Positions 10,172 through 18,360 of a stretch of 64,000 bases of DNA are shown piece by piece. This DNA comes from Cuneatibacter sp. NSJ-177 (GTDB lineage Bacteria; Bacillota; Clostridia; Lachnospirales; Lachnospiraceae). The notes beneath the pieces were generated by a model. That model saw only the letters and a program-made list of their open reading frames with translations. It was not told where the DNA came from and did no database searches. Numbering within the stretch: the first letter of the stretch is position 1; the number at the start of each line of letters is the position of its first letter. The position numbers were made by a program, and so were the translations under genes. The stretch spans positions 620,001 to 684,000 of the forward strand of contig NZ_JALIFO010000006.1 of the NCBI RefSeq assembly GCF_022867805.1. Direction: 5' to 3'.

Positions 10172-10480
10172 ATGAAAAAAATTGTAATCACATTGTTGAT
10201 TGCCTGTGTGCTGATTGCTTTTATCCCGCTCTTTGCCAAGAAAGACGGCGAATTCGGCGGATCCGACGACGCGGGCAGCACGGTGGTGGAAGAAGTACAT
10301 TCCGGATATGAACCCTGGGCGACCCCGATCTTAGAAAAGATTCTGGGCCGGGAACTTCCTGGTGAGGTGGAAAGCCTGTTTTTCTGCCTTCAGACCGGAA
10401 TCGGCGTCGGTATCATTGCATTTATCATGGGACGCCTGGTAGAGCGTAAAAAATGGATGAAGGAAGAAGGGGCGGAATGA
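10172..10480 (+). CDS. cbiN: Cobalt transport protein CbiN
   Basis: 102 residues with an N-terminal and a C-terminal membrane segment around a periplasmic-type loop containing the family phrase SGYEPWATPI. CbiN helps load metal into CbiM. It begins 12 bp after cbiM behind AGGAGGGGG, and its stop overlaps the cbiQ start (ATGA), indicating translational coupling. Confidence 0.93.
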   Translation: MKKIVITLLIACVLIAFIPLFAKKDGEFGGSDDAGSTVVEEVHSGYEPWATPILEKILGRELPGEVESLFFCLQTGIGVGIIAFIMGRLVERKKWMKEEGAE

Positions 10481-11247
10481 TTGCCATTGATAAGCTTTGC
10501 TATCAATCCAAGCTACGCTATGAAAACGCCGGAGTGAAATTTGCATTTGCAGGGGCTACGCTTTTGATCTGCGTGGTGAGTCGTTCGCCTGTCATTGCAG
10601 GGATCACGCTGGCGGTCAATGGGATTCTCACCGTATACAAGGGGGGAATCCCCCTTTTTCGTTATTTGAAATATTTGACGCTTCCCTTGGCTTTCTTGAT
10701 TTTCAGTACGATTGCGATCCTGGTACGATACCGGGAGATCCCTCTCGATCTTTTTGCGATTCCAATTGGAAACCATTATCTGACGGGCAGTTGGAATTCT
10801 CTGAAATATGCAGGGCAATTGATTTTTACTGCGTTGGCAGCGGTTTCCTGCCTCTATTTCCTATCCTTCCACACCCCGATGCCGGATATTTTAAATGTTC
10901 TGCGCGCCATGCACTGCCCGCGCATCTTGATCGAACTGATGCTTTTGATTTACCGGTATATCTTTGTTCTGCTGGACACGGCGTCCGCGATCACCACGGC
11001 GCAGCACAGCAGGCTGGGGAACCGGAACTACCGGACCTCCCTGAAATCGTTTGGAAATATGGTCTCGGTTCTTTTTATCCGTGCGATGAAACGCTCCGGC
11101 GCTCTCTATGATGCTATGGAGGCCCGCTGCTATGACGGGGAGATCCGGGTTTTGAAGGAAAATTACCCACCGCGGAAAAAAGCGATTGCCGCGGTGATTT
11201 TATATGAGGCGGCTCTGCTTTTGATCTGGCTGCTGGAGAGAGGATGA
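10477..11247 (+). CDS. cbiQ: Cobalt ECF transporter T component CbiQ
   Basis: 256 residues with about five membrane segments and the EcfT signature region near the C-terminus, ALYDAMEARCYDGE, which contains the Ala-Arg coupling motif that contacts the ATPase. It links CbiM to the ATPase subunit. The start is ATG 10477, overlapping the cbiN stop; a longer in-frame version starting at 10453 would lie inside cbiN and is not supported. Its own stop overlaps the start of the ATPase-chelatase gene by 4 bp. Confidence 0.93.
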   Translation: MIAIDKLCYQSKLRYENAGVKFAFAGATLLICVVSRSPVIAGITLAVNGILTVYKGGIPLFRYLKYLTLPLAFLIFSTIAILVRYREIPLDLFAIPIGNHYLTGSWNSLKYAGQLIFTALAAVSCLYFLSFHTPMPDILNVLRAMHCPRILIELMLLIYRYIFVLLDTASAITTAQHSRLGNRNYRTSLKSFGNMVSVLFIRAMKRSGALYDAMEARCYDGEIRVLKENYPPRKKAIAAVILYEAALLLIWLLERG

Positions 11248-12923
11248 TTCACATGAAAGATGTTGTGATAAAAGCGGAGGATATTTATTTTTCCTATGAC
11301 GATGAGAAATCGCATTCCCTGAACGGGCTTTCTCTGGAGATTGAGCGCGGAAGAAAAGTGGCGGTTATGGGGGCCAACGGTTCCGGAAAATCCACGTTTT
11401 TCCTGACCTGCAATGGCATTCACCAGCCTTCCCGCGGAACTTTGTATCTGGACGGCAAACCCATTGCCTACAACCGAAAGGGCCTATTGGAGGCCCGCAA
11501 AAAGGTGGGGATCGTCTTTCAGGATCCGGACAACCAGCTTTTTTCCGCCAGCGTCTATCAGGAAATTTCTTTTGGGATTCTCAATCTGGGAGCCGGGGAG
11601 GCGGATGCGGAAAAAGCCGTGGAGCAGGTGATCGAAGAACTGGAAATCTCACCGTTTCGCCATAAGCCGACCCATGCGTTAAGCGGGGGGCAAAAAAAGC
11701 AAGTGTCGATTGCCGACATCCTGGTCATGGACCCGGAAATCATCATATTCGACGAACCGGCGGCCGCGCTGGACCCCAAACACAGCCGCATGGTCCGCGG
11801 GATTGTGGACCGGCTGTCCGAGAGAGGGATCACGATTCTGATTTCCACCCACGATGTGGATTTTGCTATGGACTGGGCGGATGAGGTTTTGCTGTTTCAC
11901 GAAGGCAAGGTGAAAATGCACGGATCGCCGGAGCAGGTGTTCTCCAATCCTTCGGTGCTGGCTCAGACAAACTTGGAGCAGCCCGCCTGTCTCCAGCTTT
12001 TTGACAGCTTGTGTAAAAAAGGCATTTTGAGCGCATCCCTCCCGGTTCCCCGGAATCTGAAAATACTGGAGACCTACATCGAGCAGATTCAGGACCGGGC
12101 TTATCGGGGAAATGCAGGGGAGAAGAGGGAGCGGAAACAGGCAATCCTGGCGGTCAGCTTCGGCACCACCTGTGAGGAGGCCAGAAAATCAGCGATTGAA
12201 GCGGTAGAACAGGAGTTTTCGGAGGCGTTCCCCGGCTGGCCGGTCTACCGTGCCTGGACCAGCGGGATCATCCGCCGGAAACTTCGGGAACGGGAAGGGC
12301 TCCTCATCGACAGTGTGCCGGAGGCCATGGAACGGATGCGGGCGGACGGGATCACCGATGTGCTGATCCAGCCGACCCATATGGTCAATGGCATCGAAAA
12401 TGAGAGGATGAAGGCGGACGCCCTAGCCCGACAGGAGGAGTTTCTCTCCCTTACTTTTGGAGAACCTCTTCTTTCCGGCACGGCGGATTGTGAGGCTGTG
12501 ATCCGCGCAGTGCAGGAGGGATTTTCATCCCTTTCCAGGGACGAGGCGCTGGTACTGATGGGACACGGCACCACGCATCACGCGAATTCCGTCTATGCGG
12601 CGCTGGACTATCAGTTTAAAAACTCCGGAAGTCCCAATGTCTATCTGGGGACGGTGGAGGCATACCCGTCGATGGAGACGATTCTCAGCATGCTGAGGGA
12701 AGCGCGCCCCACCCGCATCACGCTTGCCCCGTTTATGATCGTGGCGGGGGAACATGCCAGAAATGATATGGCGGGGGAAGGAGAGGAATCCTGGAAAAAA
12801 CGGCTGGAGAAGGAAGGCTTTGAGGTCGCCTGCGTGATGAAGGGGCTGGGAGAGTATCCGGCGGTCCGCAAGCTCCTGGTCCGCCATCTGAAGGAAGCCT
12901 GGAACCTTCTTCATTTATCCTGA
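11244..12923 (+). CDS. Fused cobalt transport ATPase (CbiO) and sirohydrochlorin cobaltochelatase (CbiK)
   Basis: 559 residues in one uninterrupted frame. Residues about 8-240 are an ECF-type ATPase: Walker A GANGSGKST (43-51), Q-loop FQDPDNQ, LSGGQKKQ, Walker B IIIFDEPAAALD and STHDVD. After a linker, residues about 297-559 match class II chelatase CbiK in length and motifs: LAVSFGTTCEEA at the start, the catalytic-type His in LMGHGTTHH (about residue 441), VEAYPS, and the second His in VAGEHARNDMAG (about residue 504). CbiK inserts Co2+ into sirohydrochlorin in anaerobic B12 synthesis. Fusion to the importer ATPase would place the chelatase at the cytoplasmic exit of the transporter. CbiO and CbiK are normally separate proteins. 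Confidence 0.92.
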   Translation: MIHMKDVVIKAEDIYFSYDDEKSHSLNGLSLEIERGRKVAVMGANGSGKSTFFLTCNGIHQPSRGTLYLDGKPIAYNRKGLLEARKKVGIVFQDPDNQLFSASVYQEISFGILNLGAGEADAEKAVEQVIEELEISPFRHKPTHALSGGQKKQVSIADILVMDPEIIIFDEPAAALDPKHSRMVRGIVDRLSERGITILISTHDVDFAMDWADEVLLFHEGKVKMHGSPEQVFSNPSVLAQTNLEQPACLQLFDSLCKKGILSASLPVPRNLKILETYIEQIQDRAYRGNAGEKRERKQAILAVSFGTTCEEARKSAIEAVEQEFSEAFPGWPVYRAWTSGIIRRKLREREGLLIDSVPEAMERMRADGITDVLIQPTHMVNGIENERMKADALARQEEFLSLTFGEPLLSGTADCEAVIRAVQEGFSSLSRDEALVLMGHGTTHHANSVYAALDYQFKNSGSPNVYLGTVEAYPSMETILSMLREARPTRITLAPFMIVAGEHARNDMAGEGEESWKKRLEKEGFEVACVMKGLGEYPAVRKLLVRHLKEAWNLLHLS

Positions 12924-12933
12924 CAAAATATAC

Positions 12934-12983
12934 TCCGTTCTGCGAAAATCTGCGCACACATGCGTGGGACAGCGAACTCTTTC
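12934..12983 (-). repeat. Dispersed intergenic repeat, copy 3 (degenerate)
   Basis: TTCTGCGAAAATCTGCGC and ATGCGT followed by CAGCGAA line up with the copy at 14788-14846 over about 46 positions, with roughly three quarters matching and two one-base gaps. It sits between the end of the CbiO-CbiK gene and its terminator. Confidence 0.45.
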
Positions 12984-12987
12984 TTAT

Positions 12988-13057
12988 AAAAAGCAGACTC
13001 CCAACCAGACGGCCGTTTCTTAACGGAACGGTTTGCTGGTTGGGAGTCTGCTTTTTT
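12988..13057. terminator. Bidirectional terminator between cbi and suf operons
   Basis: A 21-bp perfect inverted repeat, AAAAAGCAGACTCCC continuing to CCAACCAG, with a smaller CCGTT/AACGG stem in the loop. A-tract on one side and T-tract on the other make it work on both strands, serving the convergent cbi and suf operons. Confidence 0.9.
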
Positions 13058-13081
13058 GGTGAACGGTATTGGATTTTATGT

Positions 13082-14008
13082 TTATTTTAGGAAGCCGTTG
13101 ACAATCTGAGCTTCTGCTTCCTGTTCGGTTAGACCTAGGGTCATCAGCTTTATGATCTGTTCCCCGGCGATCTTTCCGATTGCAGCTTCGTGGATCAGGG
13201 CGGCATCCGGGTTGTTGGCAGTGATCTCCGGGATGGAGCTGACCTTGGCGTTGTCCATGATAATGGAATCACACTCGGTATGTCCGGCACATTTGGCATT
13301 TCCATAGATCTTTGCGATAAAGGTCTGAGTGGAATCCTCTTTAGCCACGGAACGGGAGAGGATATTGGCGCTGGAGCCGTCCCCGTTGAGGTTGGCGATG
13401 ATTTCACTGACGGCGTCCTGTGTTCCGTGGGTCAGGAGGCGCTCTTTGATCACCAGTTTCGCATCGGCGGCCAGATCCACGGCGGTGCTCCGCTTCGTGG
13501 AGTCCACGCCTTTGATCTGAACCATCTCCATCTCCATGTATCCGCCTTCTTCCATATGGACCTCGGTGGTCGGATTCATGATGCGCTTCCCGCGGCCGTC
13601 GCCGCTTCCGTAATGCTTCTCAACATATTTTACTCTGGAATTTTTTCCGACAAAGAAACGGTGAATGCCGTCGTGCTGGGACGCCGCGTCGCCGCCGTTG
13701 TGGATGCCGCAGCCTGCTACGATCGTCACGTCGCAGTCCTCGCCGATATAAAAATCATTGTAAACCATTTCGGTAAGCCCGCTCTGGCTCAGCACCACAG
13801 GGATATGCACACTTTCTTTTTTTGTGTGCGGTTTAATATGAATATCAATGCCGGTCCCGTCTTCCTTGGAGACGATCTCGATGTGGGCCGTGTTGTGGCG
13901 GGTCGCCAGCTGGCCATTGGCCCGGATATTAAACGCGCCTTCGGGAACCTCATGCAGCCCCGCAATCTCTTCCAACAGGCGCAGTTGAATTTCGTCTATT
14001 CCCTGCAT
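13082..14008 (-). CDS. sufB: SufB/SufD-family Fe-S scaffold protein (short form)
   Basis: 308 residues, shorter than classical SufB (about 470). It shows the SufBD beta-helix core and the C-terminal helical phrase IHEAAIGKIAGEQIIKLMTLGLTEQEAEAQIVNGFLK, with the conserved acidic/His contacts for SufC. It forms the scaffold on which Fe-S clusters are built, together with the ATPase encoded just upstream. AGGAGG lies inside the end of sufC, and the stop/start codons abut. No sufS, sufU or sufE is adjacent, matching the minimal two-gene SufC-SufB arrangement common in anaerobes. Confidence 0.88.
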   Translation of the reverse strand: MQGIDEIQLRLLEEIAGLHEVPEGAFNIRANGQLATRHNTAHIEIVSKEDGTGIDIHIKPHTKKESVHIPVVLSQSGLTEMVYNDFYIGEDCDVTIVAGCGIHNGGDAASQHDGIHRFFVGKNSRVKYVEKHYGSGDGRGKRIMNPTTEVHMEEGGYMEMEMVQIKGVDSTKRSTAVDLAADAKLVIKERLLTHGTQDAVSEIIANLNGDGSSANILSRSVAKEDSTQTFIAKIYGNAKCAGHTECDSIIMDNAKVSSIPEITANNPDAALIHEAAIGKIAGEQIIKLMTLGLTEQEAEAQIVNGFLK

Positions 14009-14743
14009 TTATTTGTCCTCCTGATAAAACTTGCATGCGTCCACAGCGGAAGCGGTTCCTAGGATTTCCGGCAGAATCCGGTCCTTTGGCCCTTCTTTGG
14101 TCACTTGTCCGTCTGCGATCACCACGATGCGGTCTGCAATATTCAAGATGCGCTCCTGATGCGAGATGATCATGATGGATCCCTGGGTCTGTCTGCGCAT
14201 TTTTTCAAAGACCTGTATCAGGTTCTGGAAGCTCCAAAGGTCGATACCGGCTTCCGGTTCGTCAAAGACCGAAAGCCTGCTGCCTCTGGCCAGTACGGTG
14301 GCGATCTCGATTCTCTTGAGTTCTCCTCCGGAGAGGCTGGAGTTCACTTCCCGGTTAATATAATCCTTGGCGCAAAGGCCCACCTCGGAGAGATATTCGC
14401 AAGCGTCGGCGGGAGCTAATTTTTTCTTGGCTGCCAGGCGGATCAGATCCAGGACCTGAACCCCCTTAAAGCGCACCGGCTGCTGAAAGGCAAAGCTAAT
14501 CCCCATGTTGGCGCGCTCGGTGATGTTTTTTTCCGTGATGTCCACGCCGTCAAAGTAAATACGGCCGGAGGTCGGTTTTTCAATCCCTGCAATCAGCCGG
14601 GCCAGGGTGGATTTTCCTCCGCCGTTGGGGCCGGTGATTACCAGAAATTGATTGTCTTCGATCTTCAGACTAATGTTCCGGATGATGCCGATTTCTCCCT
14701 TTTCCGCCGGCACGTCAAAGGAAATATTTTCTAGCGTAAGCAA
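14009..14743 (-). CDS. sufC: Fe-S assembly ATPase SufC
   Basis: 244 residues. Walker A GPNGGGKST, Q-loop FAFQQPVRFKG, signature SLSGGELKRIEI, Walker B SVFDEPEAGIDLWS and switch His in IISHQER are all present. The EAGID sequence is typical of SufC rather than of importer ATPases. It powers conformational change of the SufB scaffold. First gene of sufC-sufB. The start codon is TTG or a nearby ATG: the frame opens with MLTLENISF after AAGGAGG. The 350-bp leader contains stacked hairpins that may attenuate it. Confidence 0.92.
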   Translation of the reverse strand: MLTLENISFDVPAEKGEIGIIRNISLKIEDNQFLVITGPNGGGKSTLARLIAGIEKPTSGRIYFDGVDITEKNITERANMGISFAFQQPVRFKGVQVLDLIRLAAKKKLAPADACEYLSEVGLCAKDYINREVNSSLSGGELKRIEIATVLARGSRLSVFDEPEAGIDLWSFQNLIQVFEKMRRQTQGSIMIISHQERILNIADRIVVIADGQVTKEGPKDRILPEILGTASAVDACKFYQEDK

Positions 14744-14787
14744 TGGTAATCCTCCTTGTAAGTTCGGAACGGCTGCCCGTCCGGGAT

Positions 14788-14860
14788 AAAAAGAATTTCG
14801 CTCTGCGAAATTTTGCGCCGCAAATGCGTCGCGTCAGCGACATCTTCCTTTGCATTTGCG
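14788..14860 (-). repeat. Dispersed intergenic repeat, copy 2
   Basis: On the minus strand, 14846-14788 matches 1064-1122 at 52 of 59 positions. It contains AAATTTCGCAGAGCGAAATT, a near-perfect hairpin, then a short T-run, followed about 45 bp later by sufC. A second inverted repeat (CGCAAATGC with GCATTTGCG) lies in its outer half. As with copy 1, it sits in a leader in the same orientation as the downstream gene. Confidence 0.65.
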
Positions 14861-14880
14861 TGTGCTTCCTTAGCGGAGCG

Positions 14881-14969
14881 TTTTTTTGTTTGATAGAAAT
14901 TCCTATCAAACAAAAAAGGTGCTATACTGCGCCCTGAGGGAGAAATCCCCTAATTTCACAGTATAGCAC
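14881..14969 (-). terminator. Tandem hairpins between P-ATPase gene and sufC
   Basis: Read on the minus strand, GTGCTATACTG and CAGTATAGCAC form an 11-bp stem (14969-14919) followed at once by CTTTTTT, a standard terminator for the upstream P-ATPase gene. The T-run is itself the left arm of a second hairpin, TTTTTTGTTTGATAG paired with CTATCAAACAAAAAA (14917-14881). Mutually exclusive structures are possible. Confidence 0.7.
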
Positions 14970-15091
14970 AGGTGAGTCGCGCTGGGCAAGGTTTTCCCGG
15001 CGTTATTTCTTTATTTTTCGTCAGAGTTTTGTTTGTTTTAGAAAAATAGGCGGAATTTCTCACGGCCTCTTTCCGGCAGATTTCCTTCCGG

Positions 15092-17830
15092 CTACTTTTT
15101 GTACAAAATCCGGATGGAATTCAGCACACAGAGCATGGCGACGCCGCTGTCGGCAAATACGGCCATCCACATGGATGCTTCTCCGGCGAGCCCCAAAACC
15201 ATGACCAGTGCTTTGACGATTAGGGCAAAGACAACGTTCTGCACGGAGATCCGGCTGGTCGCCTTGGCAATCTGGAGCGCCTGGGGAATTGCACTCAGGC
15301 GGGAGGTCATAAAGACGGCGTCGGCGGCCTCAATGGCAGCATCGGCTCCGCTGCCCATGGCGGCGCCCACATCGGCTCCGGCCAGAACCGGCGCGTCATT
15401 GATGCCATCCCCGATAAACATGACCGGGCCATAAGTTTTCCGGACTTCCTGCAAAGCCGAAAGTTTTTCCTCCGGAAGCAGACGGGATCGGTAGCTGTCA
15501 ACACCGGTTTCCTTTGCCACGCGGGCTGCGCCTTCTTCCGTGTCGCCGGTCAGCATAACGGTCTTAAATCCGTCCGCCCGCAGCCTTGCGATGGCAGCGG
15601 CGGAATCTTCCTTTAGCTGATCGGAGATGAGGAGCCGCCCCGCATAGGCGCCGTCTCTCGCCAATAACACTTCACTGCCGGAAGGATCCGAGAGTGACGG
15701 GTAGGGAATCTGTTTCATCTCCAGGAGACGCCGGTTACCGCAGAGCACTTCGGAGCCTTGAATGCGCGCCAGAATGCCTTTTCCGGCGATTTCTTCTATG
15801 TTTTCCGGCGTTGCCGGGGATATGCCCCTTTCAGCTGCGGCGTCGCGGATACTTTGGCCGATGGGGTGCGTAGAGGAAGTCTCGCAGGCAGCGGCCAGGC
15901 CAAGGAGCTCCTGCTCGGAAATTCCGGCCGCTGCTTCACAGGAGCGCAGAGCAAAGGTTCCTTCGGTGATGGTTCCGGTCTTATCCATGACAATGGCTTT
16001 TACCCTCCGCATTGCTTCCAGGGAAAGCCCTCCTTTAAAAAGGATCCCCCTCTTGGAACCTGCTCCGATTCCGGAAAAGAAGGCCAGGGGTACGCTGAGC
16101 ACCAGGGCGCAGGGGCAGCTGATGACCAGGAACGTCAAAGCCGTGTACACCCAGTAATTCCAGTCTCCTGTGAGGAAAGAGGGGATGAGGGCGGTGCCAA
16201 GCGCCAACAACAGGACAATAGGCGTGTAAACTCTGGCAAAGCGGGTGATGAAACGTTCCATCTGCGGTTTGCCGGCAGCAGCATTTTCTACAGATTCCAG
16301 AATACGGCTGACCATAGATTCGGAAAGCGGCTTTTCTACCTGAATCTTTAAAAGCCCCGAAGTGTTGACACAGCCGGAAAGAATGGAAGATCCCGGCGCT
16401 ACGGCAACCGGTACCGGCTCGCCGGTGATCGGCGAGGTGTCCAGCCGGCTTTCGCCCTCCACAACCGTGCCGTCCAGCGGAATACGGTCTCCGGGACGCA
16501 CCAGAAGGAGGTCTCCGGGAACCGCATCTTCAGCGGCAATGGTCTCTGTGCGGCCGTTTTCCAGGCGCTGCACGGTTTCCGGGCGAAGATCGGCGGCGTC
16601 CATGATCTGCTTTCTGCTCCGTTCCACCGCGCGTTCTTCGAAATATTCACCGATCCGGTAAAAAAGCATAACGCCGACGGCTTCGCCGAATTCCTGGATC
16701 ACAAAGGCTCCCAGGGTGGCGACGCTCATCAAAAAGTTTTCGTCAAAAATTTTACCGTGGAGCAGATTCGTTCCGGCCGTCTTTAGAATCGGCGCGCCGA
16801 GAACCAGATAAGCAACCAGGAACAGGATGAAGGAGAGTGTGGAATGAAATTCCGTCAGTTCCCCGGCGATAAATAAAACGGCTCCTGCAATCAATGCGGT
16901 CAGTGGATGAGCCAGGAGCTTCCGAAGAGAAAAAGAAGTTTTCCCGCCAGCAGCCTGCTCTTTCAATTCCCGCCGGTCTCCTGAGTGGCTCTCGGAGAAG
17001 CGGTCTCCGGCCTGCTTGCTGTTTTCCGGAGAGGGCCCCTGCTTCTCGCCGTGTTCGTGCGCGTGATTCAAATGACCGGCGGCGTTTTCGGATGAGGAAG
17101 GGCGTCCGCCTTTTTTCTGGGTGATCACCACGCCCGGCTCCGCCGCCTCGGCCACTGCCTGAATCTTTGAGAGCAAAGCATCCGGATCCTCGGCGGTAAT
17201 GCGGAGCTGATTAGTGGCAAAGGTTAAGACTGCTTCCTGAACTTCCGGTATTTGATTGATCTTACGCTCAATGTTGGCAGCGCAGTTGGCGCAGTCGATA
17301 TTGTAAATGTAATAGACCTTTTTTACCAGAGAAGCGCCGTCACCGTGCGAATGCCCCTGCTCCCCGTCATGGCTGGCATGCGGATGATTCTGTTCCGGCT
17401 CATGAGGATGCTCGTGATCGTGGCCGCAGCCACAGTCGGAATGGTGATGCGGATGTTCGTGCTCATGGCCGCAGTCACAGTCGGAATGCTCGTGGTGATG
17501 CTCATGGTCATGGCCGCAGTCACAGTCGGAATGTCCATGTTCCTGTTCTATTTCACAGGCGGAATTTTCTGGATGGCTGTGTGCGTGGGCAGGAGCCGGA
17601 GGGCGGCGTTCCCGCTTAGGGGTGATAGTCACGCCAGGTTCGACGGCTTCTGCAAGCGCCTGGATTTTGGGAAGCAGTGCGTCCGGGTCTTCAGCGGTAA
17701 TACGGAGCTGTTTGGTGGCAAAGGTTAAGATTGCTTCCTGGACCTCAGGCATTTGGTTGATTTTATGCTCAATTTTGGCGGCGCAGTTGGCACAGTCAAT
17801 GGATTGGATGTAGTAAACTTTTTTTTCCAT
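15092..17830 (-). CDS. Heavy-metal P1B ATPase (Zn/Cd/Pb/Co type) with two N-terminal HMA domains and His-rich linker
   Basis: 912 residues. Two heavy-metal-associated domains, each with DCANCAA, flank a linker rich in His-Asp-Cys-Gly (residues about 75-165). The two HMA units are so alike, including the ITAEDPDALL segment, that a recent internal duplication is likely. The core has TGEPVPV, the membrane CPC motif in SCPCALVLS, DKTGTITEG, the HP motif STHPIG and GDGINDAPVLAGADVG. CPC plus His-rich linker points to Zn/Cd/Pb/Co export rather than copper. ATG 17830 follows GAGGAG; an upstream in-frame start has no ribosome site. A promoter with an SmtB/ArsR-like operator precedes it. Confidence 0.92.
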   Translation of the reverse strand: MEKKVYYIQSIDCANCAAKIEHKINQMPEVQEAILTFATKQLRITAEDPDALLPKIQALAEAVEPGVTITPKRERRPPAPAHAHSHPENSACEIEQEHGHSDCDCGHDHEHHHEHSDCDCGHEHEHPHHHSDCGCGHDHEHPHEPEQNHPHASHDGEQGHSHGDGASLVKKVYYIYNIDCANCAANIERKINQIPEVQEAVLTFATNQLRITAEDPDALLSKIQAVAEAAEPGVVITQKKGGRPSSSENAAGHLNHAHEHGEKQGPSPENSKQAGDRFSESHSGDRRELKEQAAGGKTSFSLRKLLAHPLTALIAGAVLFIAGELTEFHSTLSFILFLVAYLVLGAPILKTAGTNLLHGKIFDENFLMSVATLGAFVIQEFGEAVGVMLFYRIGEYFEERAVERSRKQIMDAADLRPETVQRLENGRTETIAAEDAVPGDLLLVRPGDRIPLDGTVVEGESRLDTSPITGEPVPVAVAPGSSILSGCVNTSGLLKIQVEKPLSESMVSRILESVENAAAGKPQMERFITRFARVYTPIVLLLALGTALIPSFLTGDWNYWVYTALTFLVISCPCALVLSVPLAFFSGIGAGSKRGILFKGGLSLEAMRRVKAIVMDKTGTITEGTFALRSCEAAAGISEQELLGLAAACETSSTHPIGQSIRDAAAERGISPATPENIEEIAGKGILARIQGSEVLCGNRRLLEMKQIPYPSLSDPSGSEVLLARDGAYAGRLLISDQLKEDSAAAIARLRADGFKTVMLTGDTEEGAARVAKETGVDSYRSRLLPEEKLSALQEVRKTYGPVMFIGDGINDAPVLAGADVGAAMGSGADAAIEAADAVFMTSRLSAIPQALQIAKATSRISVQNVVFALIVKALVMVLGLAGEASMWMAVFADSGVAMLCVLNSIRILYKK

Positions 17831-17857
17831 AAAATCTCTCCTCACTGGAATATGAAT

Positions 17858-17904
17858 ATATGAATTCTTGTTCATATAATAATATATATAAATCGCTTTG
17901 TCAA
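17858..17904 (-). promoter_or_regulatory. P-ATPase promoter with SmtB/CadC-like operator
   Basis: On the minus strand: TTGACA (17904-17899), 17-bp spacer, TATTAT (17881-17876). The inverted repeat ATATGAA-N6-TTCATAT (17858-17877) overlaps the -10 end and resembles the TGAA-N6-TTCA operators of metal-sensing ArsR/SmtB repressors. No such regulator is encoded in the window, so it would act in trans. Confidence 0.65.
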
Positions 17905-17982
17905 TAGGAAAGAGAGAAAAAATGAGTCTTGAAATGATTTTTGACGGAACAAGAAAAATGATTTTCTTTTCTGGTATGATAT

Positions 17983-18360
17983 GGTATAATGTCGCCAGAC
18001 ATTATACCGGCCCGAAGCGGAGCGATACTATGTCGGAGACATAGTATCATGAGAACACTTGGTCAGAATCCGTTGAGCTCAGGGAGAATGGCCGTGTCGT
18101 GTCGGAGGGGAATCGTTTCGTGAGAGTTTTATCGGCCTAAGTGGGAGAGAAACTCTGCAAGCCGAATGGAAAATCACCAAAGTGGGAGGCCCCCTCATTT
18201 CAGCGAATCATTTAGTTTTCTTAGGTTGCGCAGAAAAGCGAAAAATTATTTCCAGTAATCTACAAAGATCTTTCCTCGAATCGGAGTATATGTTATAATA
18301 TCGAAAGACATTCAAAGGATACCCGCCGGCCTGCGGCAGAACATGGCGAGGCGTGTGGTA
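17983..18360 (+). ncRNA. Candidate structured RNA or leader upstream of D,D-carboxypeptidase gene
   Basis: The stretch has no plausible ORF but much pairing: GGTATAATGTC/GACATTATACC (17983-18008), GATACTATGTC/GACATAGTATC (18025-18049), an outer GAGGGG/CCCCTC pair enclosing AGAGTTT/AAACTCT and a CAC/GTG hairpin (about 18100-18200), and an imperfect GATACC...GGTATC hairpin (about 18319-18362). Extended -10 elements (TGGTATGAT at 17972-17980, TGGTATAAT at 17982-17990) and TATAAT at 18295-18300 could start transcripts. I cannot match it to a named RNA family. Confidence 0.4.

Noticed and set aside
12988-13057. Inverted repeat as the end of a transposon
   Set aside because: Stem, A-tract and T-tract between convergent operons are those of a bidirectional terminator; no transposase or target duplication is present.
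15758-17728. Plus-strand ORFs opposite the heavy-metal ATPase
   Set aside because: They mirror the ATPase codons, lack ribosome sites and have no family motifs; the ATPase motifs on the minus strand are complete.
18001-18360. A c-di-AMP, c-di-GMP, 6S or T-box RNA before the carboxypeptidase gene
   Set aside because: None of the conserved blocks of those families that I know could be found; kept only as an unassigned structured candidate.
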